Assembly: GCF_012103215.1 (NCBI RefSeq)
Contig: NZ_JAAVNE010000023.1
Location: 20,345-84,344 of the forward strand
Length of the DNA: 64,000 nucleotides
Reading direction: 5' to 3'
Origin: Falsiroseomonas selenitidurans
Lineage (GTDB): Bacteria > Pseudomonadota > Alphaproteobacteria > Acetobacterales > Acetobacteraceae
Every line of letters starts with the position of its first letter. Position 1 is the first letter of the stretch. The notes under the pieces are model-generated. The model made no database searches. It was not told where the DNA came from and saw only the letters and a program-made list of their open reading frames with translations. Shown here in pieces: positions 31,658 to 43,101 of this stretch. The position numbers and the translations under genes were made by a program.

Positions 31658-32095
31658 ATGACCTTCGATTTCCGCCCTGCCACGGCGGCGGACTTCGAGG
31701 CGCTGCTGGATCTCTCGGTGCGGGTCATGCGCCTGCATCTGGAACGTGTCGGCCGCTGGGACCCGGCGCGCCGCCGCGCCCGCATGGAAGCCGCCTTCGC
31801 CGGCGGCGGCATGCGGGTGATCGAGGCAGAAGGCCTCACGCTCGGCTGTGTCGGGGTGGAGCCGGCGGGCCCGGTTGTCGCGCTGCACAGCCTGTACCTG
31901 GAACCGGCCCGGCAGGGCCGCGGGCTGGGGGCCGCGGTGGTCGCCCGGCTGCTGGCCGAACACCCCGGCCAGGGCTTCCGCATCGAGGTGCTGAAGGCCA
32001 GCCCGGCGCGCCGTTTCTGGGAACGCCAGGGCTTCCTGCTGGTCGAGGAACAGCCCTATGACTGGGTGCTGGCCTTCCCCGCCGCCTCCGCCTGA
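31658..32095 (+). CDS. GNAT-family N-acetyltransferase
   Basis: 145 residues. The GNAT core is recognised by the strand LHSLYLEPARQGRGLGAAVV, containing the acetyl-CoA pyrophosphate motif QGRGLG, and by the late RRFWERQGFLLVEEQPYDWV segment. Acceptor unknown. Its 3' end overlaps the convergent histidine kinase gene by 40 nt, so transcripts of the two would be antisense to each other there. Confidence 0.85.
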   Translation: MTFDFRPATAADFEALLDLSVRVMRLHLERVGRWDPARRRARMEAAFAGGGMRVIEAEGLTLGCVGVEPAGPVVALHSLYLEPARQGRGLGAAVVARLLAEHPGQGFRIEVLKASPARRFWERQGFLLVEEQPYDWVLAFPAASA

Positions 32096-33780
32096 AGCCG
32101 CGTCCAGCGACCGCCGGGGCGGAAGACGATGCGCGCCACCAGGCCGGCCGGCGCGAAATCCAGATCGATCAGGGGCTGCGGGCCGAGATCGGTCGGCAGG
32201 GCGCGGCGCAGCAGGCGCGTGCCGAAGCCGCCATGCGTCGGCGGCGCGGCGATGGGCGGGCCATCCACCTCCTGCCAAAGGATCTCCACCCGGTCCGCTG
32301 CCGCGTCCTCCGTTGGGCCCCGGGCCGGGCCGCGCCACAGCCGCACATGGCCGGCGGCAACGGCGAGCGCGCCGTACTTCGCCGCATTCGTCGCCAGCTC
32401 GTGCAGGGCCAGCATCAGCGCCTGGGCCTGGCGGGGGGTGACGGGGTAGCGGCCGCCCGGGCCTTCCAGCCGGATCGGCTGGTCGGTTCCCTGCCAGGGG
32501 GCAATGGCGGCGCGCAGAACCTCGTCCAGCTCCGCCTCGGCCCAGCCGGCCTGCGTCAGCAGGTCGTGCGCCCGGCCAAGGCTGCGCAGACGCCCGCGGA
32601 AATCGACGGCAAAGCGCTTCGGGTCGGCACCGGCGCTCCGCAGCGTTTGCTCCGACACGGATTGCACCGTGGCCAGCATGTTCTTCACCCGGTGGTTCAG
32701 CTCCGCCACCAGCACCGCCTGGCCTTCCAGCGCCAGGCGACGCTGCGCGGCCTCCCGCTGCAGGGTGCGGGCAACCTCCTGCACCTCGCGGAAGCCGGTT
32801 CGGGTTGCCGCCTCGCCCCGGCCGAGCGCCGCCAGCGCATCGAGGGCGAGCTGCAGGCGCCGGCCGATCAGCAGCGCCACCAGCAGGCCCAGCGCCAGCA
32901 CCGCGCCGCCGATCGCCAGCACCGGCCAGAGCGTCGCCCGATAGGGCGCGGCGAAGGCGGCGGGCAGGGAAGCGCCGGCCGTGTAGCCGCTGACCTCGGC
33001 GCGGACGAAGGCGACCAGCACCGGCGCGCCACGCGGATTGCGCACCACGCCGGGCAGCGCCCCTTCCGCCGCCTGCTGCACCGCCTGCAGGAAGGCCGGG
33101 CCTGCCTTCTGGCCGATGAGGTCGGCATCCTCGCCGCTGCGCGCGACCAGGCGCATCTCCCGGTCGAAGATCACCCCGGTCTGGCCGTCCGCCAGGCGCC
33201 GCGGCGCCACCAGCCTCACCAGACGCTCCCGCGGCAGCAGCACCGTCAGGATCCGCAAGGGCGGCACCGGCAGGTCGATGCGGATGAAGCCGCGGCCGGG
33301 CTGGTCCGGCGCCGGCAGGTTGTGGATGCGCGCCACCGCCTCCAGGGCCCCAGCCTCCCGCGCCGGTGCCGGCTCCACCAGCGTTCCCCTGGTGAGGAGC
33401 ACATCGCCATCCGCCCCGGCCAGCTGGATGGCGGCGCCTTCCAGCGCCAGCGCCGCATTCGCCATTTCCCGGCCGAAGCGGTCCAACTGCCCCTCCGCCA
33501 GGCTGGCGGACCCCGCCAGCGTGCGCAGCATGCCCAGGGCGAGCAGGAATTCGTGATCGACCGCCGCGGCCACCGTCCGCGCCTGGCTGACCAGCGCCGA
33601 TCGTGCCCGGTCCGCCGCCGCCCGCTCCATGAGCCAGACCGGAAGCCCGGCCAGGGTCAGCAGCAGCAGCCCGAGCAGGGCGACCAGCGCCAGCAGGCAG
33701 GCGCGCAGGCTCGGCTGCCTGGCGTCAGAAGCCTTGCGAGGCACGGGCTGCGGGAGCGGGGGCTCCGAAAGCGGGGTCAT
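32056..33780 (-). CDS. Membrane-bound HWE-family histidine kinase
   Basis: 574 residues. A transmembrane helix near 26-48 and another near 270-290 enclose a periplasmic sensor of about 220 residues with a dCache-like look. A HAMP-like linker follows. The kinase starts VLVAELNHRVKNMLATVQSV, the HWE/HisKA_2 dimerisation motif with the phospho-accepting His, and the ATPase has the N-box HELATNAAKYGAL and a late GGFGTRLL. HWE kinases are common in alphaproteobacteria and often act in light or general stress signalling. No response regulator is adjacent. It is convergent with, and overlaps, a GNAT gene. Confidence 0.9.
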   Translation of the reverse strand: MTPLSEPPLPQPVPRKASDARQPSLRACLLALVALLGLLLLTLAGLPVWLMERAAADRARSALVSQARTVAAAVDHEFLLALGMLRTLAGSASLAEGQLDRFGREMANAALALEGAAIQLAGADGDVLLTRGTLVEPAPAREAGALEAVARIHNLPAPDQPGRGFIRIDLPVPPLRILTVLLPRERLVRLVAPRRLADGQTGVIFDREMRLVARSGEDADLIGQKAGPAFLQAVQQAAEGALPGVVRNPRGAPVLVAFVRAEVSGYTAGASLPAAFAAPYRATLWPVLAIGGAVLALGLLVALLIGRRLQLALDALAALGRGEAATRTGFREVQEVARTLQREAAQRRLALEGQAVLVAELNHRVKNMLATVQSVSEQTLRSAGADPKRFAVDFRGRLRSLGRAHDLLTQAGWAEAELDEVLRAAIAPWQGTDQPIRLEGPGGRYPVTPRQAQALMLALHELATNAAKYGALAVAAGHVRLWRGPARGPTEDAAADRVEILWQEVDGPPIAAPPTHGGFGTRLLRRALPTDLGPQPLIDLDFAPAGLVARIVFRPGGRWTRLQAEAAGKASTQS

Positions 33781-33955
33781 CCGGCCAACATGCTTCCCAT
33801 GCTGTCACTTTTCCACTGCCCTGGTTGTCGCTGCAAGGCTGGCGTTGCCGGGGCTGCCCGCCCTTCGGGCAGGCCAGACCCGCGCCACCCCTGCTTGGCG
33901 CCGCCAGCCGCAGCCTCTACCCTCGGCTGCCCACCGACAGGACCCTACTGGAACC

Positions 33956-35158
33956 ATGCCCGCGCTCGCCAATCGCCTTAACGACATCGAGCTCTCCGCT
34001 TCCGCCGTGATGACGGCCAAGGGGCGCGAACTGGCGGCCAAGGGCATCAAGGTCATCAGCCTGGCGATCGGTGAGCCGGATTTCGAGACGCCGCGCCACG
34101 CCATCGATGCCGCCCACCAGGCGGCCCTGTCCGGGGACACCAAATACCCGCCGCAGGACGGCACGAAGGCGCTGAAGGAAGCGGTGCAGCGCAAGTTCAA
34201 GCGCGACAACGGCCTGGACTACGCGCTGGATGAGGTCATGGTCTCGAACGGCGGCAAGCAGGTCATCATGAACGCCCTGCTCGCCACCTGCGACCCGGGT
34301 GACGAGGTGCTGATCCCGGCGCCGTTCTGGATCTCCTACGCCGACATGGCGAAGCTGGCCACCGGCAAGCCGGTGCCGGTCACCTGCCCGCAGAACAACG
34401 GCTTCAAGCTGCGGCCGGAAGATCTGGAAGCGGCGATCACGCCGAAGACCAAGTGGCTGATCCTGAACTTCCCGAACAACCCGACCGGCGCCGCCTGTTC
34501 CCGGGACGAGATGCAGGCGCTGGCCGAGGTGCTGCTGCGCCACCCGCATGTCTGGGTCATGACCGACGACATGTATGAGCACCTGGTCTATGACGGCTTC
34601 GACTTCTGCACGATCGCGCAGGTGGAGCCGCGGCTGAAGGACCGGGTGCTGACGGTCAATGGCGTGTCCAAGACCTATGCCATGACCGGCTGGCGCGTCG
34701 GCTTCTGCGGCGGGCCGAAGCCGCTGATCAAGGCGATGGTCAACATGCAGAGCCAGCTGACCAGCGGCATCAGCACGGTCGGCCAGGCCGCGGCCGTCGC
34801 CGCGCTGGATGGCCCGCAGGATGTCGTGAAGGAGCGCGCGCTGATCTACAAGCAGCGCCGCGACATGGTGGTGGAGATGCTGAACCAGGCGCCCGGCATC
34901 CAGTGCCACAAGCCGGAAGGCGCCTTCTACGTCTTCCCGAACATCGCCGGCTGCCTCGGCAAGACCAGCAAGGGTGGCCGGAAGATCGACACGGACACCG
35001 ACTTCGCCCTGGCGCTGATCGAGGAAGCGCATGTCGCGCTGGTGCAGGGCTCGGCCTATGGCATGAGCCCCTATGTCCGCATCTCCTACGCCACGGACAC
35101 GGACAGCCTGCGTGAGGCCTGCACGCGCATCCAGGAGTTCTGCAAAGGGCTTTCGTGA
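33956..35158 (+). CDS. PLP-dependent class I aminotransferase (paralogue)
   Basis: 400 residues, matching the gene at 30379-31581 in length and block order: AIGEPDFETP, SNGGKQVIMNAL, NFPNNPTGAACS, DDMYEHLVYDG, NGVSKTYAMTGWRVGFCG with the PLP Lys. Differences around the substrate pocket suggest divergence of specificity. ATG 33956 opens the conserved N-terminus (MPALANRLNDIELSASAVM). Its stop overlaps the start of a two-domain acetyltransferase, which heads a coupled trio with the DinB-like gene. Confidence 0.92.
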   Translation: MPALANRLNDIELSASAVMTAKGRELAAKGIKVISLAIGEPDFETPRHAIDAAHQAALSGDTKYPPQDGTKALKEAVQRKFKRDNGLDYALDEVMVSNGGKQVIMNALLATCDPGDEVLIPAPFWISYADMAKLATGKPVPVTCPQNNGFKLRPEDLEAAITPKTKWLILNFPNNPTGAACSRDEMQALAEVLLRHPHVWVMTDDMYEHLVYDGFDFCTIAQVEPRLKDRVLTVNGVSKTYAMTGWRVGFCGGPKPLIKAMVNMQSQLTSGISTVGQAAAVAALDGPQDVVKERALIYKQRRDMVVEMLNQAPGIQCHKPEGAFYVFPNIAGCLGKTSKGGRKIDTDTDFALALIEEAHVALVQGSAYGMSPYVRISYATDTDSLREACTRIQEFCKGLS

Positions 35159-36159
35159 CCGCGACGCCGCTCCGCCCCGGCCGGGATTCCGACGCGGAGG
35201 GCTTCATCGCCCTCATCGGTGATTGCTGGGGCGAATACCCCAACTGCGTGCTGGACGTGGATGCGGAGGTGCCGGAACTGCGCAGGCTCGCAAGCCATTT
35301 CGCGGAAGCGGGCGGGGCGCTGTGGGCGGCGGAGGCGGAGGGCCGGATCATCGGCATGGCGGCGACGCGCCCGCTCGGCCATGACCAGGCCTGGGAGATC
35401 TGCAAGGTCTATGTGGCCAGGGCGGCACGTGGCAGCGGGCTGGCGCATCGCCTGATGGAGGCCGCCGAAGCCCATGCGCGGGGTGCCGGCGCGCAACGGC
35501 TGGTGCTCTGGACGGACACCCGCTTCGAGGCGGCGCACCGCTTCTACGAAAAGCGTGGCTTCGTGCGGCAGGGTTCGATCCGCATCCTGGACGACATCTC
35601 GAACAGCCTCGAATTTCGCTACGCCAAGCCGCTGCGCGGCCTGGTGGTGGAGGCGCTGGACGCCGCCGCGGCGGCGAGCGCGGAGCGACGCCTGGCGGCG
35701 CTGATGGTGGAATGCGTCGCCGATGGTGCCAGCCTGACCTTCCTGCCGCCGCTCGCCCCCGCCGTCGCGCAGGGCTGGTGGAAGCGGGTTTCGTCCCGCG
35801 TCGCGCTCGGGCAGTCCGTGCTGCTGGTCGCCTGGCTGGATGGTGCGCTGGTCGGCACCGTGCAATTGCTGCTGGACGGGCCGGAGAACGCGCCGCACCG
35901 CGCCGAATTGGCCAAGCTGATGGTGGCGCCGGCGGTGCGGCGGCAGGGCGTCGGCCGCGCCCTGATGCGCCGGGCGGAGCAGGCGGCGCGCGGCATCGGC
36001 CGCAACATGCTGATGCTGGACACCGCGGAGGGCAGCGCCGCCGCCGGGCTGTATCGCGCCATGGGTTGGGTTGAACTCGGCCGCATCCCGGGCTTCGAGC
36101 TCGGCCCGGATCGCCGGCCGCGCGACACGGTGTTCTTCTGGAAGGCCGCCGATTCATGA
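35155..36159 (+). CDS. Tandem GNAT acetyltransferase (two domains)
   Basis: 334 residues starting with GTG overlapping the aminotransferase stop. Domain 1 (about 1-160) has KVYVARAARGSGLAHRLMEA; domain 2 (about 165-334) has KLMVAPAVRRQGVGRALMRR followed by LDTAEGSAAAGLYRAMGWVE, both complete acetyl-CoA sites. Two-domain GNATs are known but less common than single ones. Its stop overlaps the DinB-like start. Acceptors are unknown; a small-molecule role next to an aminotransferase is speculative. Confidence 0.85.
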   Translation: MTATPLRPGRDSDAEGFIALIGDCWGEYPNCVLDVDAEVPELRRLASHFAEAGGALWAAEAEGRIIGMAATRPLGHDQAWEICKVYVARAARGSGLAHRLMEAAEAHARGAGAQRLVLWTDTRFEAAHRFYEKRGFVRQGSIRILDDISNSLEFRYAKPLRGLVVEALDAAAAASAERRLAALMVECVADGASLTFLPPLAPAVAQGWWKRVSSRVALGQSVLLVAWLDGALVGTVQLLLDGPENAPHRAELAKLMVAPAVRRQGVGRALMRRAEQAARGIGRNMLMLDTAEGSAAAGLYRAMGWVELGRIPGFELGPDRRPRDTVFFWKAADS

Positions 36160-36671
36160 TCACACCCGCCTGGGCACGGCTGATGGCCGCCTACAGCACC
36201 GAGATGAATCTTCGCGTTTACGCCGCGGCTTCCACGCTGACCGATGCGCAGCGGCAGCAGGATCGCGGCGCCTTCTTCGGCTCCATCCACGGCACGCTGA
36301 GCCACCTGATGTGGGGCGACGCCACCTGGATGTCCCGCTTCGCCGGCTGGCCCGCGCCGGCCTGCGGCATCAAGGACAGCCCCTCGCTGCATCCGGACTG
36401 GGCCGCGATGCACACGGCGCGGCGGGACCTGGATGCGCGGATCGAGGCCTGGGCGGCGGCCCTGGACCCGGCCTGGCTGGAGGGTAGGCTGGGCTGGTTC
36501 AGCGGCGCCCTGGGGCGGGAAGTGACCCGGCCGCGCTGGGTGCTTCTGGTGCACTTCTTCAACCACCAGACGCATCACCGCGGCCAGGTCCATGCGCTGC
36601 TGACCGGCCTCGGCGTCGCCACCGGCGACACCGACCTGCCCTTCATCCTGCCGGAACCCCGCTTTGGCTGA
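36156..36671 (+). CDS. DinB-like four-helix-bundle protein
   Basis: 171 residues of the DinB/YfiT superfamily. The three metal-binding histidines are visible: one in SIHGTLSHLMWGD (about 48-60) and two in FNHQTHHRGQVHALL (about 128-142). Members include thiol-dependent transferases and proteins of unknown role. ATG overlaps the upstream GNAT stop by 4 nt. It is followed by a strong hairpin. It is not the DNA polymerase that shares the name DinB. Confidence 0.88.
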   Translation: MITPAWARLMAAYSTEMNLRVYAAASTLTDAQRQQDRGAFFGSIHGTLSHLMWGDATWMSRFAGWPAPACGIKDSPSLHPDWAAMHTARRDLDARIEAWAAALDPAWLEGRLGWFSGALGREVTRPRWVLLVHFFNHQTHHRGQVHALLTGLGVATGDTDLPFILPEPRFG

Positions 36672-36676
36672 ACGAC

Positions 36677-36703
36677 ACCCTCCCCCGCTTCACGGGGGAG
36701 GGT
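36677..36703. terminator. Bidirectional hairpin between convergent genes
   Basis: An 11-bp perfect stem, ACCCTCCCCCG / CGGGGGAGGGT with a 5-nt loop, lies 6 nt past the DinB-like stop and 20 nt past the end of the convergent hydrolase. It is followed by GGGGTGGGGG. The composition resembles dispersed palindromes often seen in alphaproteobacterial intergenic regions, and it can serve both transcripts. Confidence 0.7.
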
Positions 36704-36723
36704 CGGGGTGGGGGTAGCGCCGC

Positions 36724-37599
36724 CTACCGCTCCAGAAACCCCCCCAGCGCCGCCAGCACCTCATCCGGCGCTTCCTCCGCCAGGTAGTGCCCCGATGGCA
36801 CGCTGTGCCCGCTGACCGGGCCGCTGGCATAGTCGCGCCAGACCGCCAGCGCGTCGTACCAGACCTGGATCTTGCCCTTGGCGCCCCACAGCGCCAGCAG
36901 CGGGCAGTCCACCTTCCGCCCCGCCGCGCGGCTGGCGCGGTCATGCTCCAGGTCGATGCTGGTGGCGGCGCGGTAATCCTCGCAGATGCCCATCACCGTG
37001 CCGGGCTGGTGCAGCGCGGCGATGTAGTCGGCGCGGGCCTCCGGCGCGAAGACATCCGCCTGCCCGCGGCTGGTATGGCTGGCGAACCAGTCCTCCACAT
37101 CCCGGAGAATCATGCGCTCCGGCTTCGGATGCGGCTGGGCCAGGAAGAACCAGTGATGGTAGCCCAGGGCAAAATCCATGTCCGCCGTCTCGAAATGATG
37201 CAGCGTCGGCACGATGTCCATCACACAGAGCCGCCGCACCGCCTGCGGCGTATCCAGCGCCAGCCGGTGCGCGACGCGCGCGCCCCGGTCATGCGCCACC
37301 ACCTGGAATGCGGGGAAGCCCAGCCCCTGCATCAGTGCCAGCATGTCGGCGGCCATCGCCCGCTTGGCATAGGCCGCATGATCCGCGCTGGGCGAAGGCT
37401 TGCCGGAAAAGCCATAGCCACGCAGGTCCGGGCACACCACGGTGAATCGCTTCGCCAGATCCGGCGCCACCCGGTTCCACATCGCATGGGTCTGCGGGTT
37501 GCCATGCAGCAGCAGCAGGGGCGGGCCCTCGCCACCCCGGCGCAGCCGCAGCGTCACGCCATCGCCCGCGCGCCGTTCCTCCACGAAACCCTCGAACAT
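36724..37599 (-). CDS. Alpha/beta hydrolase, haloacetate-dehalogenase-like
   Basis: 291 residues. Oxyanion-hole strand LLLLHGNPQTHAMWN, then PDLRGYGFSGKP, nucleophile Asp in VVAHDRGARVAHR (a dehalogenase or epoxide-hydrolase type, not a Ser esterase), cap-domain YHHWFFLAQPHPKPERMI and catalytic His in SGHYLAEEAPDEV. The arrangement closely follows fluoroacetate/haloacetate dehalogenases, including the His-Trp pair of the cap. Start at 37599 (MFEGFVEERR) opens the conserved part. Hydrolysis of a C-halogen or epoxide bond is likely; the true substrate is not known. Confidence 0.87.
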   Translation of the reverse strand: MFEGFVEERRAGDGVTLRLRRGGEGPPLLLLHGNPQTHAMWNRVAPDLAKRFTVVCPDLRGYGFSGKPSPSADHAAYAKRAMAADMLALMQGLGFPAFQVVAHDRGARVAHRLALDTPQAVRRLCVMDIVPTLHHFETADMDFALGYHHWFFLAQPHPKPERMILRDVEDWFASHTSRGQADVFAPEARADYIAALHQPGTVMGICEDYRAATSIDLEHDRASRAAGRKVDCPLLALWGAKGKIQVWYDALAVWRDYASGPVSGHSVPSGHYLAEEAPDEVLAALGGFLER

Positions 37600-37670
37600 C
37601 CCGCCCTCCCACCCGCTTGACCCGCCAACCTGCCGCCGCCAGCCTGACCGGGACAAGAGGGGGAAACGGC

Positions 37671-38588
37671 ATGGACGGCACCATCGGGCGCGTCGGCTTC
37701 ATCGGCATCGGGCGCATGGGCTGGCCCATGGCCATCCGCCTGGTCGAGGCCGGCTACACCGTCGCCGTGCAGGATGCCGTGCCCGGCCGGGCCGCCGATT
37801 TCGTGCGCCAGCATGGCGGCATCGCCGCCGCCAGCGCCGCCGCCGCCGCGCAGGGGGCGGATGCCGTGATCACCATGCTGCCCACCAGCCGCGACGTGGC
37901 GGAGGTGCTGGCCGCGATCCGCCCGAGCCTCGCCTCCGGCGCCGTGGTCATCGAGATGTCTTCCGGCGAGCCATCCGCCACCCGCGCCATGGCGGCGGAA
38001 CTGCTTGCGCTCGGCATCGCCATGGTGGATGCGCCGGTCTCCGGCGGCGTGGCGCGCGCGGAAACCGGCACGCTGGCCATCATGACCGGCGGCCACGCCA
38101 CCCCCCTGGCGCGGGTGGAGCCGCTGCTGCGCGCCATGGGCGGCAGCATCACCCGCTGCGGGGAGGTCGGCGCGGGCCAGGCGATGAAGGCGCTGAACAA
38201 CCTGGTCAGCGCCGCCGGTTTCCTGGTGAGCGTGGAGGCGCTGCTGATCGGCAGTCGCTTCGGGCTCGACCCCGCCGTGATGGTGGATGTGCTGAACGCC
38301 TCCACCGGCATGAACAACAGCACCCAGCGCAAGCTGAAGCAGTTCGTGCTCTCCGGCCAGTTCAACTCCGGCTTCGGGCTGGACCTGATGGTGAAGGACC
38401 TGACCATCGCCCTGCAGGTGGGGCGGGAGACGGCAACCCCCGCGCCGCTGGCCGCCCAGACGCGGGAATTGTGGGCCGCCGCCGCCGGCCTGCTCGGCCC
38501 GGGCCAGGACCACACGGCGGCGGCGCAGTTCAGCGAGGCGCTGGCGGCGCACCGCCTGACCTCCCCCCAGATCGAGCGGAAGGAATAG
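37671..38588 (+). CDS. NAD(P)-dependent beta-hydroxyacid dehydrogenase
   Basis: 305 residues of the 3-hydroxyisobutyrate dehydrogenase family. Rossmann motif VGFIGIGRMGWPMAIRL, substrate-site DAPVSGGVARAETGTLAIM, and catalytic Lys in GQAMKALNNLVSAAG. ATG 37671 has the RBS AGAGGGGG. Members oxidise 3-hydroxyisobutyrate, tartronate semialdehyde or related acids. It is 4 nt upstream of the lactonase-like gene, so both may act on a common hydroxy-acid or lactone pathway. Confidence 0.9.
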   Translation: MDGTIGRVGFIGIGRMGWPMAIRLVEAGYTVAVQDAVPGRAADFVRQHGGIAAASAAAAAQGADAVITMLPTSRDVAEVLAAIRPSLASGAVVIEMSSGEPSATRAMAAELLALGIAMVDAPVSGGVARAETGTLAIMTGGHATPLARVEPLLRAMGGSITRCGEVGAGQAMKALNNLVSAAGFLVSVEALLIGSRFGLDPAVMVDVLNASTGMNNSTQRKLKQFVLSGQFNSGFGLDLMVKDLTIALQVGRETATPAPLAAQTRELWAAAAGLLGPGQDHTAAAQFSEALAAHRLTSPQIERKE

Positions 38589-38592
38589 CGCC

Positions 38593-39384
38593 ATGTGGCA
38601 GGTCCTGGCGCTGCGCTACGCGCGGCACGAACCGCGCACCGTGCAGGCGAACTTCATGATGCCCGTGCCGGATGCGCATGAGCAGATGCCGATGGACTAC
38701 TTCGTCTGGCTGCTGCGTGGCCCCGGGGGGCGGGAGGTGCTGGTGGACACCGGCTACACCGCTGAAACCGGGGCGAGGCGCGGCCGCAGCATCCTGCGTC
38801 CGGTCGATGCCGCGCTGCGCGCCGTGGGCAGCGACCCGGCCGCGATCCGCGACGTGGTCATCACCCACCTGCACTACGACCATGCCGGCAACCTGGACCT
38901 GTTCCCCAACGCCACCTTCCACATCCAGGACCGGGAGGTGGCCTTCGCCACGGGGCGGCACATGTGCGGCCCCTGCCTGCGCTCGACCTTCGAGGTGGAG
39001 GACGTGGTCCGCCTCATCCGCGCCGTCTATGCGGAGCGCGTGCAGTTCCATGACGGGGAGGGGGAGGTGGCGCCAGGCCTGACGCTGCACGGCATTGGCG
39101 GCCATTCGGACGGGCTGCAGATGGTGCGCGCCATCACCGCCCGCGGCCCGCTGGTGATCGCCGGCGACGCCAGCCACTACTACGCGAATATGCGCCGGCA
39201 GATCCCCTTCCCGATCGTCTTCGACGTCGGCGCCATGGTGCAGGGCTGGCGCAAGGCGCGCGCGCTGGCCGGCGGCGACGAAAGCCTGGTCATCCCCGGC
39301 CACGACCCGCTGGTGCGGGCGATGTTCCCCGTCTCCGACGAGGATCCCGAATCCTGGCGGCTCGACCTGCCGCCCTACTCGTAA
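38593..39384 (+). CDS. Metallo-beta-lactamase-fold lactonase-like hydrolase
   Basis: 263 residues. The dinuclear zinc motif HxHxDH is present as THLHYDHAGN (about residues 94-103); further ligands are in GGHSDGLQ, the bridging Asp in AGDASHYYAN and the last His in IPGHDPLV. This order matches the AttM/AiiB-type N-acyl-homoserine lactonase family, but many members act on other lactones. No luxI/luxR gene is in the window. Cotranscribed with the dehydrogenase; overlaps a convergent membrane-protein gene by 10 nt. Confidence 0.85.
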   Translation: MWQVLALRYARHEPRTVQANFMMPVPDAHEQMPMDYFVWLLRGPGGREVLVDTGYTAETGARRGRSILRPVDAALRAVGSDPAAIRDVVITHLHYDHAGNLDLFPNATFHIQDREVAFATGRHMCGPCLRSTFEVEDVVRLIRAVYAERVQFHDGEGEVAPGLTLHGIGGHSDGLQMVRAITARGPLVIAGDASHYYANMRRQIPFPIVFDVGAMVQGWRKARALAGGDESLVIPGHDPLVRAMFPVSDEDPESWRLDLPPYS

Positions 39385-39704
39385 AGGAAGGAATAGGTTG
39401 CCAGGCCGAGCCCGCTGACCGCGAACAGCATGGAGACCGCCGGCCAGGCCGGCTTCGGCCCGCGATGGCCGAACCACCAGTTCACGGCGAAGGACCCCAG
39501 CAGCGCCGCCACCGCATCCGACCAGTGGCGCTCATAGAAGCCGCGCAGCAGCAGCCCCGCCCAGGCCAGCAGGGCGGCGAAGGACAGCACGCGCCACAGC
39601 AGGTCGATCAGCGGATGCGCCGGGCGCATCTCCGGCCGGGTGGAGCTTGTGTGCAGATAGGCCGCGACCGAGAGCAGCAGCGCGGCGACGAAGAAGGCGG
39701 ACAT
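39375..39704 (-). CDS. Small four-helix membrane protein of unknown function
   Basis: 109 residues with about four hydrophobic segments (FFVAALLLSVAAYL, LLWRVLSFAALLAWAGLLL, DAVAALLGSFAVNWWFG, AVSMLFAVSGLGLATYSFLY). No domain recognised. The start MSAFFVAA is followed directly by the first helix. Its 3' end overlaps the convergent lactonase-like gene. Codon use is like its neighbours, which supports a real gene. Confidence 0.75.
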   Translation of the reverse strand: MSAFFVAALLLSVAAYLHTSSTRPEMRPAHPLIDLLWRVLSFAALLAWAGLLLRGFYERHWSDAVAALLGSFAVNWWFGHRGPKPAWPAVSMLFAVSGLGLATYSFLYE

Positions 39705-39742
39705 GCCATGCTGTTACGCCTCGCGCCGTATCCCGCGCAAGG

Positions 39743-40366
39743 TCATGCCGGGCGCAGGCCGAACAGCAGCCGCAGGCCGAGGCCGAGGAAGATCGCCCCC
39801 GCCAGCCCCTCCAGCCAGCGCGCCTGGCGGCCCAGCCGCGCCGCGGCGTGGCCGGCCCCGGCGATCAGCAGGCCATAGGCCGGCAGGCTCATCAGCGGCA
39901 CCAGCGGCCCCATCAGCACCATCTGCAGCCAGGCCGGGCCGCGCGCCGGGTCGACGAATTGCGGCAGGAAGGCCAGGAAGAACAGGATGACCTTCGGGTT
40001 GGTCAGGTTGGTCAGGAACCCCTGCCGGAAGGCGGCCCGCGCCGGCGCCGCCGGCCGCAGCGCCCCGCCGCCGCGCCACGCGGCGCGCAGCGCGCCAAGG
40101 CCGAGCCAGATCAGGTAGCCCGCGCCGGCCAGCCGCAACGCCTCGAACAGGGCAGGGGAGGCCGCGATCAGCGCCGCGACGCCGGAGGTCACCAGCGCCA
40201 CATGCACCATCGCGCCGGTGACGATGCCGAACATCGCCGCCCAGCCGCGCCGCGCCCCGCCGGCCAGCGCCTGGCCGATGACGAACAGCATGTCCGGCCC
40301 CGGCGTCAGGATCAGCACCCAGGCGGCCAGCAGGAAGGCGGCGAAAAGCTGCGGGTCGAGCGGCAT
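39743..40366 (-). CDS. LysE/RhtB-family amino-acid exporter
   Basis: 207 residues, six hydrophobic helices. The N-terminal ILTPGPDMLFVIGQALAGGA is the LysE/RhtB signature, and helix-rich FRQGFLTNLTNPKVILFFLA is the conserved NPK region. Members export lysine, homoserine, threonine or leucine. Upstream on the same strand is ligA, 75 nt away, with no obvious link. Confidence 0.9.
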   Translation of the reverse strand: MPLDPQLFAAFLLAAWVLILTPGPDMLFVIGQALAGGARRGWAAMFGIVTGAMVHVALVTSGVAALIAASPALFEALRLAGAGYLIWLGLGALRAAWRGGGALRPAAPARAAFRQGFLTNLTNPKVILFFLAFLPQFVDPARGPAWLQMVLMGPLVPLMSLPAYGLLIAGAGHAAARLGRQARWLEGLAGAIFLGLGLRLLFGLRPA

Positions 40367-40441
40367 GGGGCGGAGCCTGCCGCGCCGGCCGCAAGCAGGG
40401 AAACGAATAGGCTTGATGCGGCGGATCAGCGCCGCTGATGG

Positions 40442-43097
<2,656 letters not shown>

Positions 43098-43101
<4 letters not shown>

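Noticed and set aside
38593..39384. Definite quorum-quenching AHL lactonase
   Set aside because: The fold and metal sites match, but many homologues hydrolyse other lactones and no quorum-sensing gene is nearby; kept as lactonase-like only.
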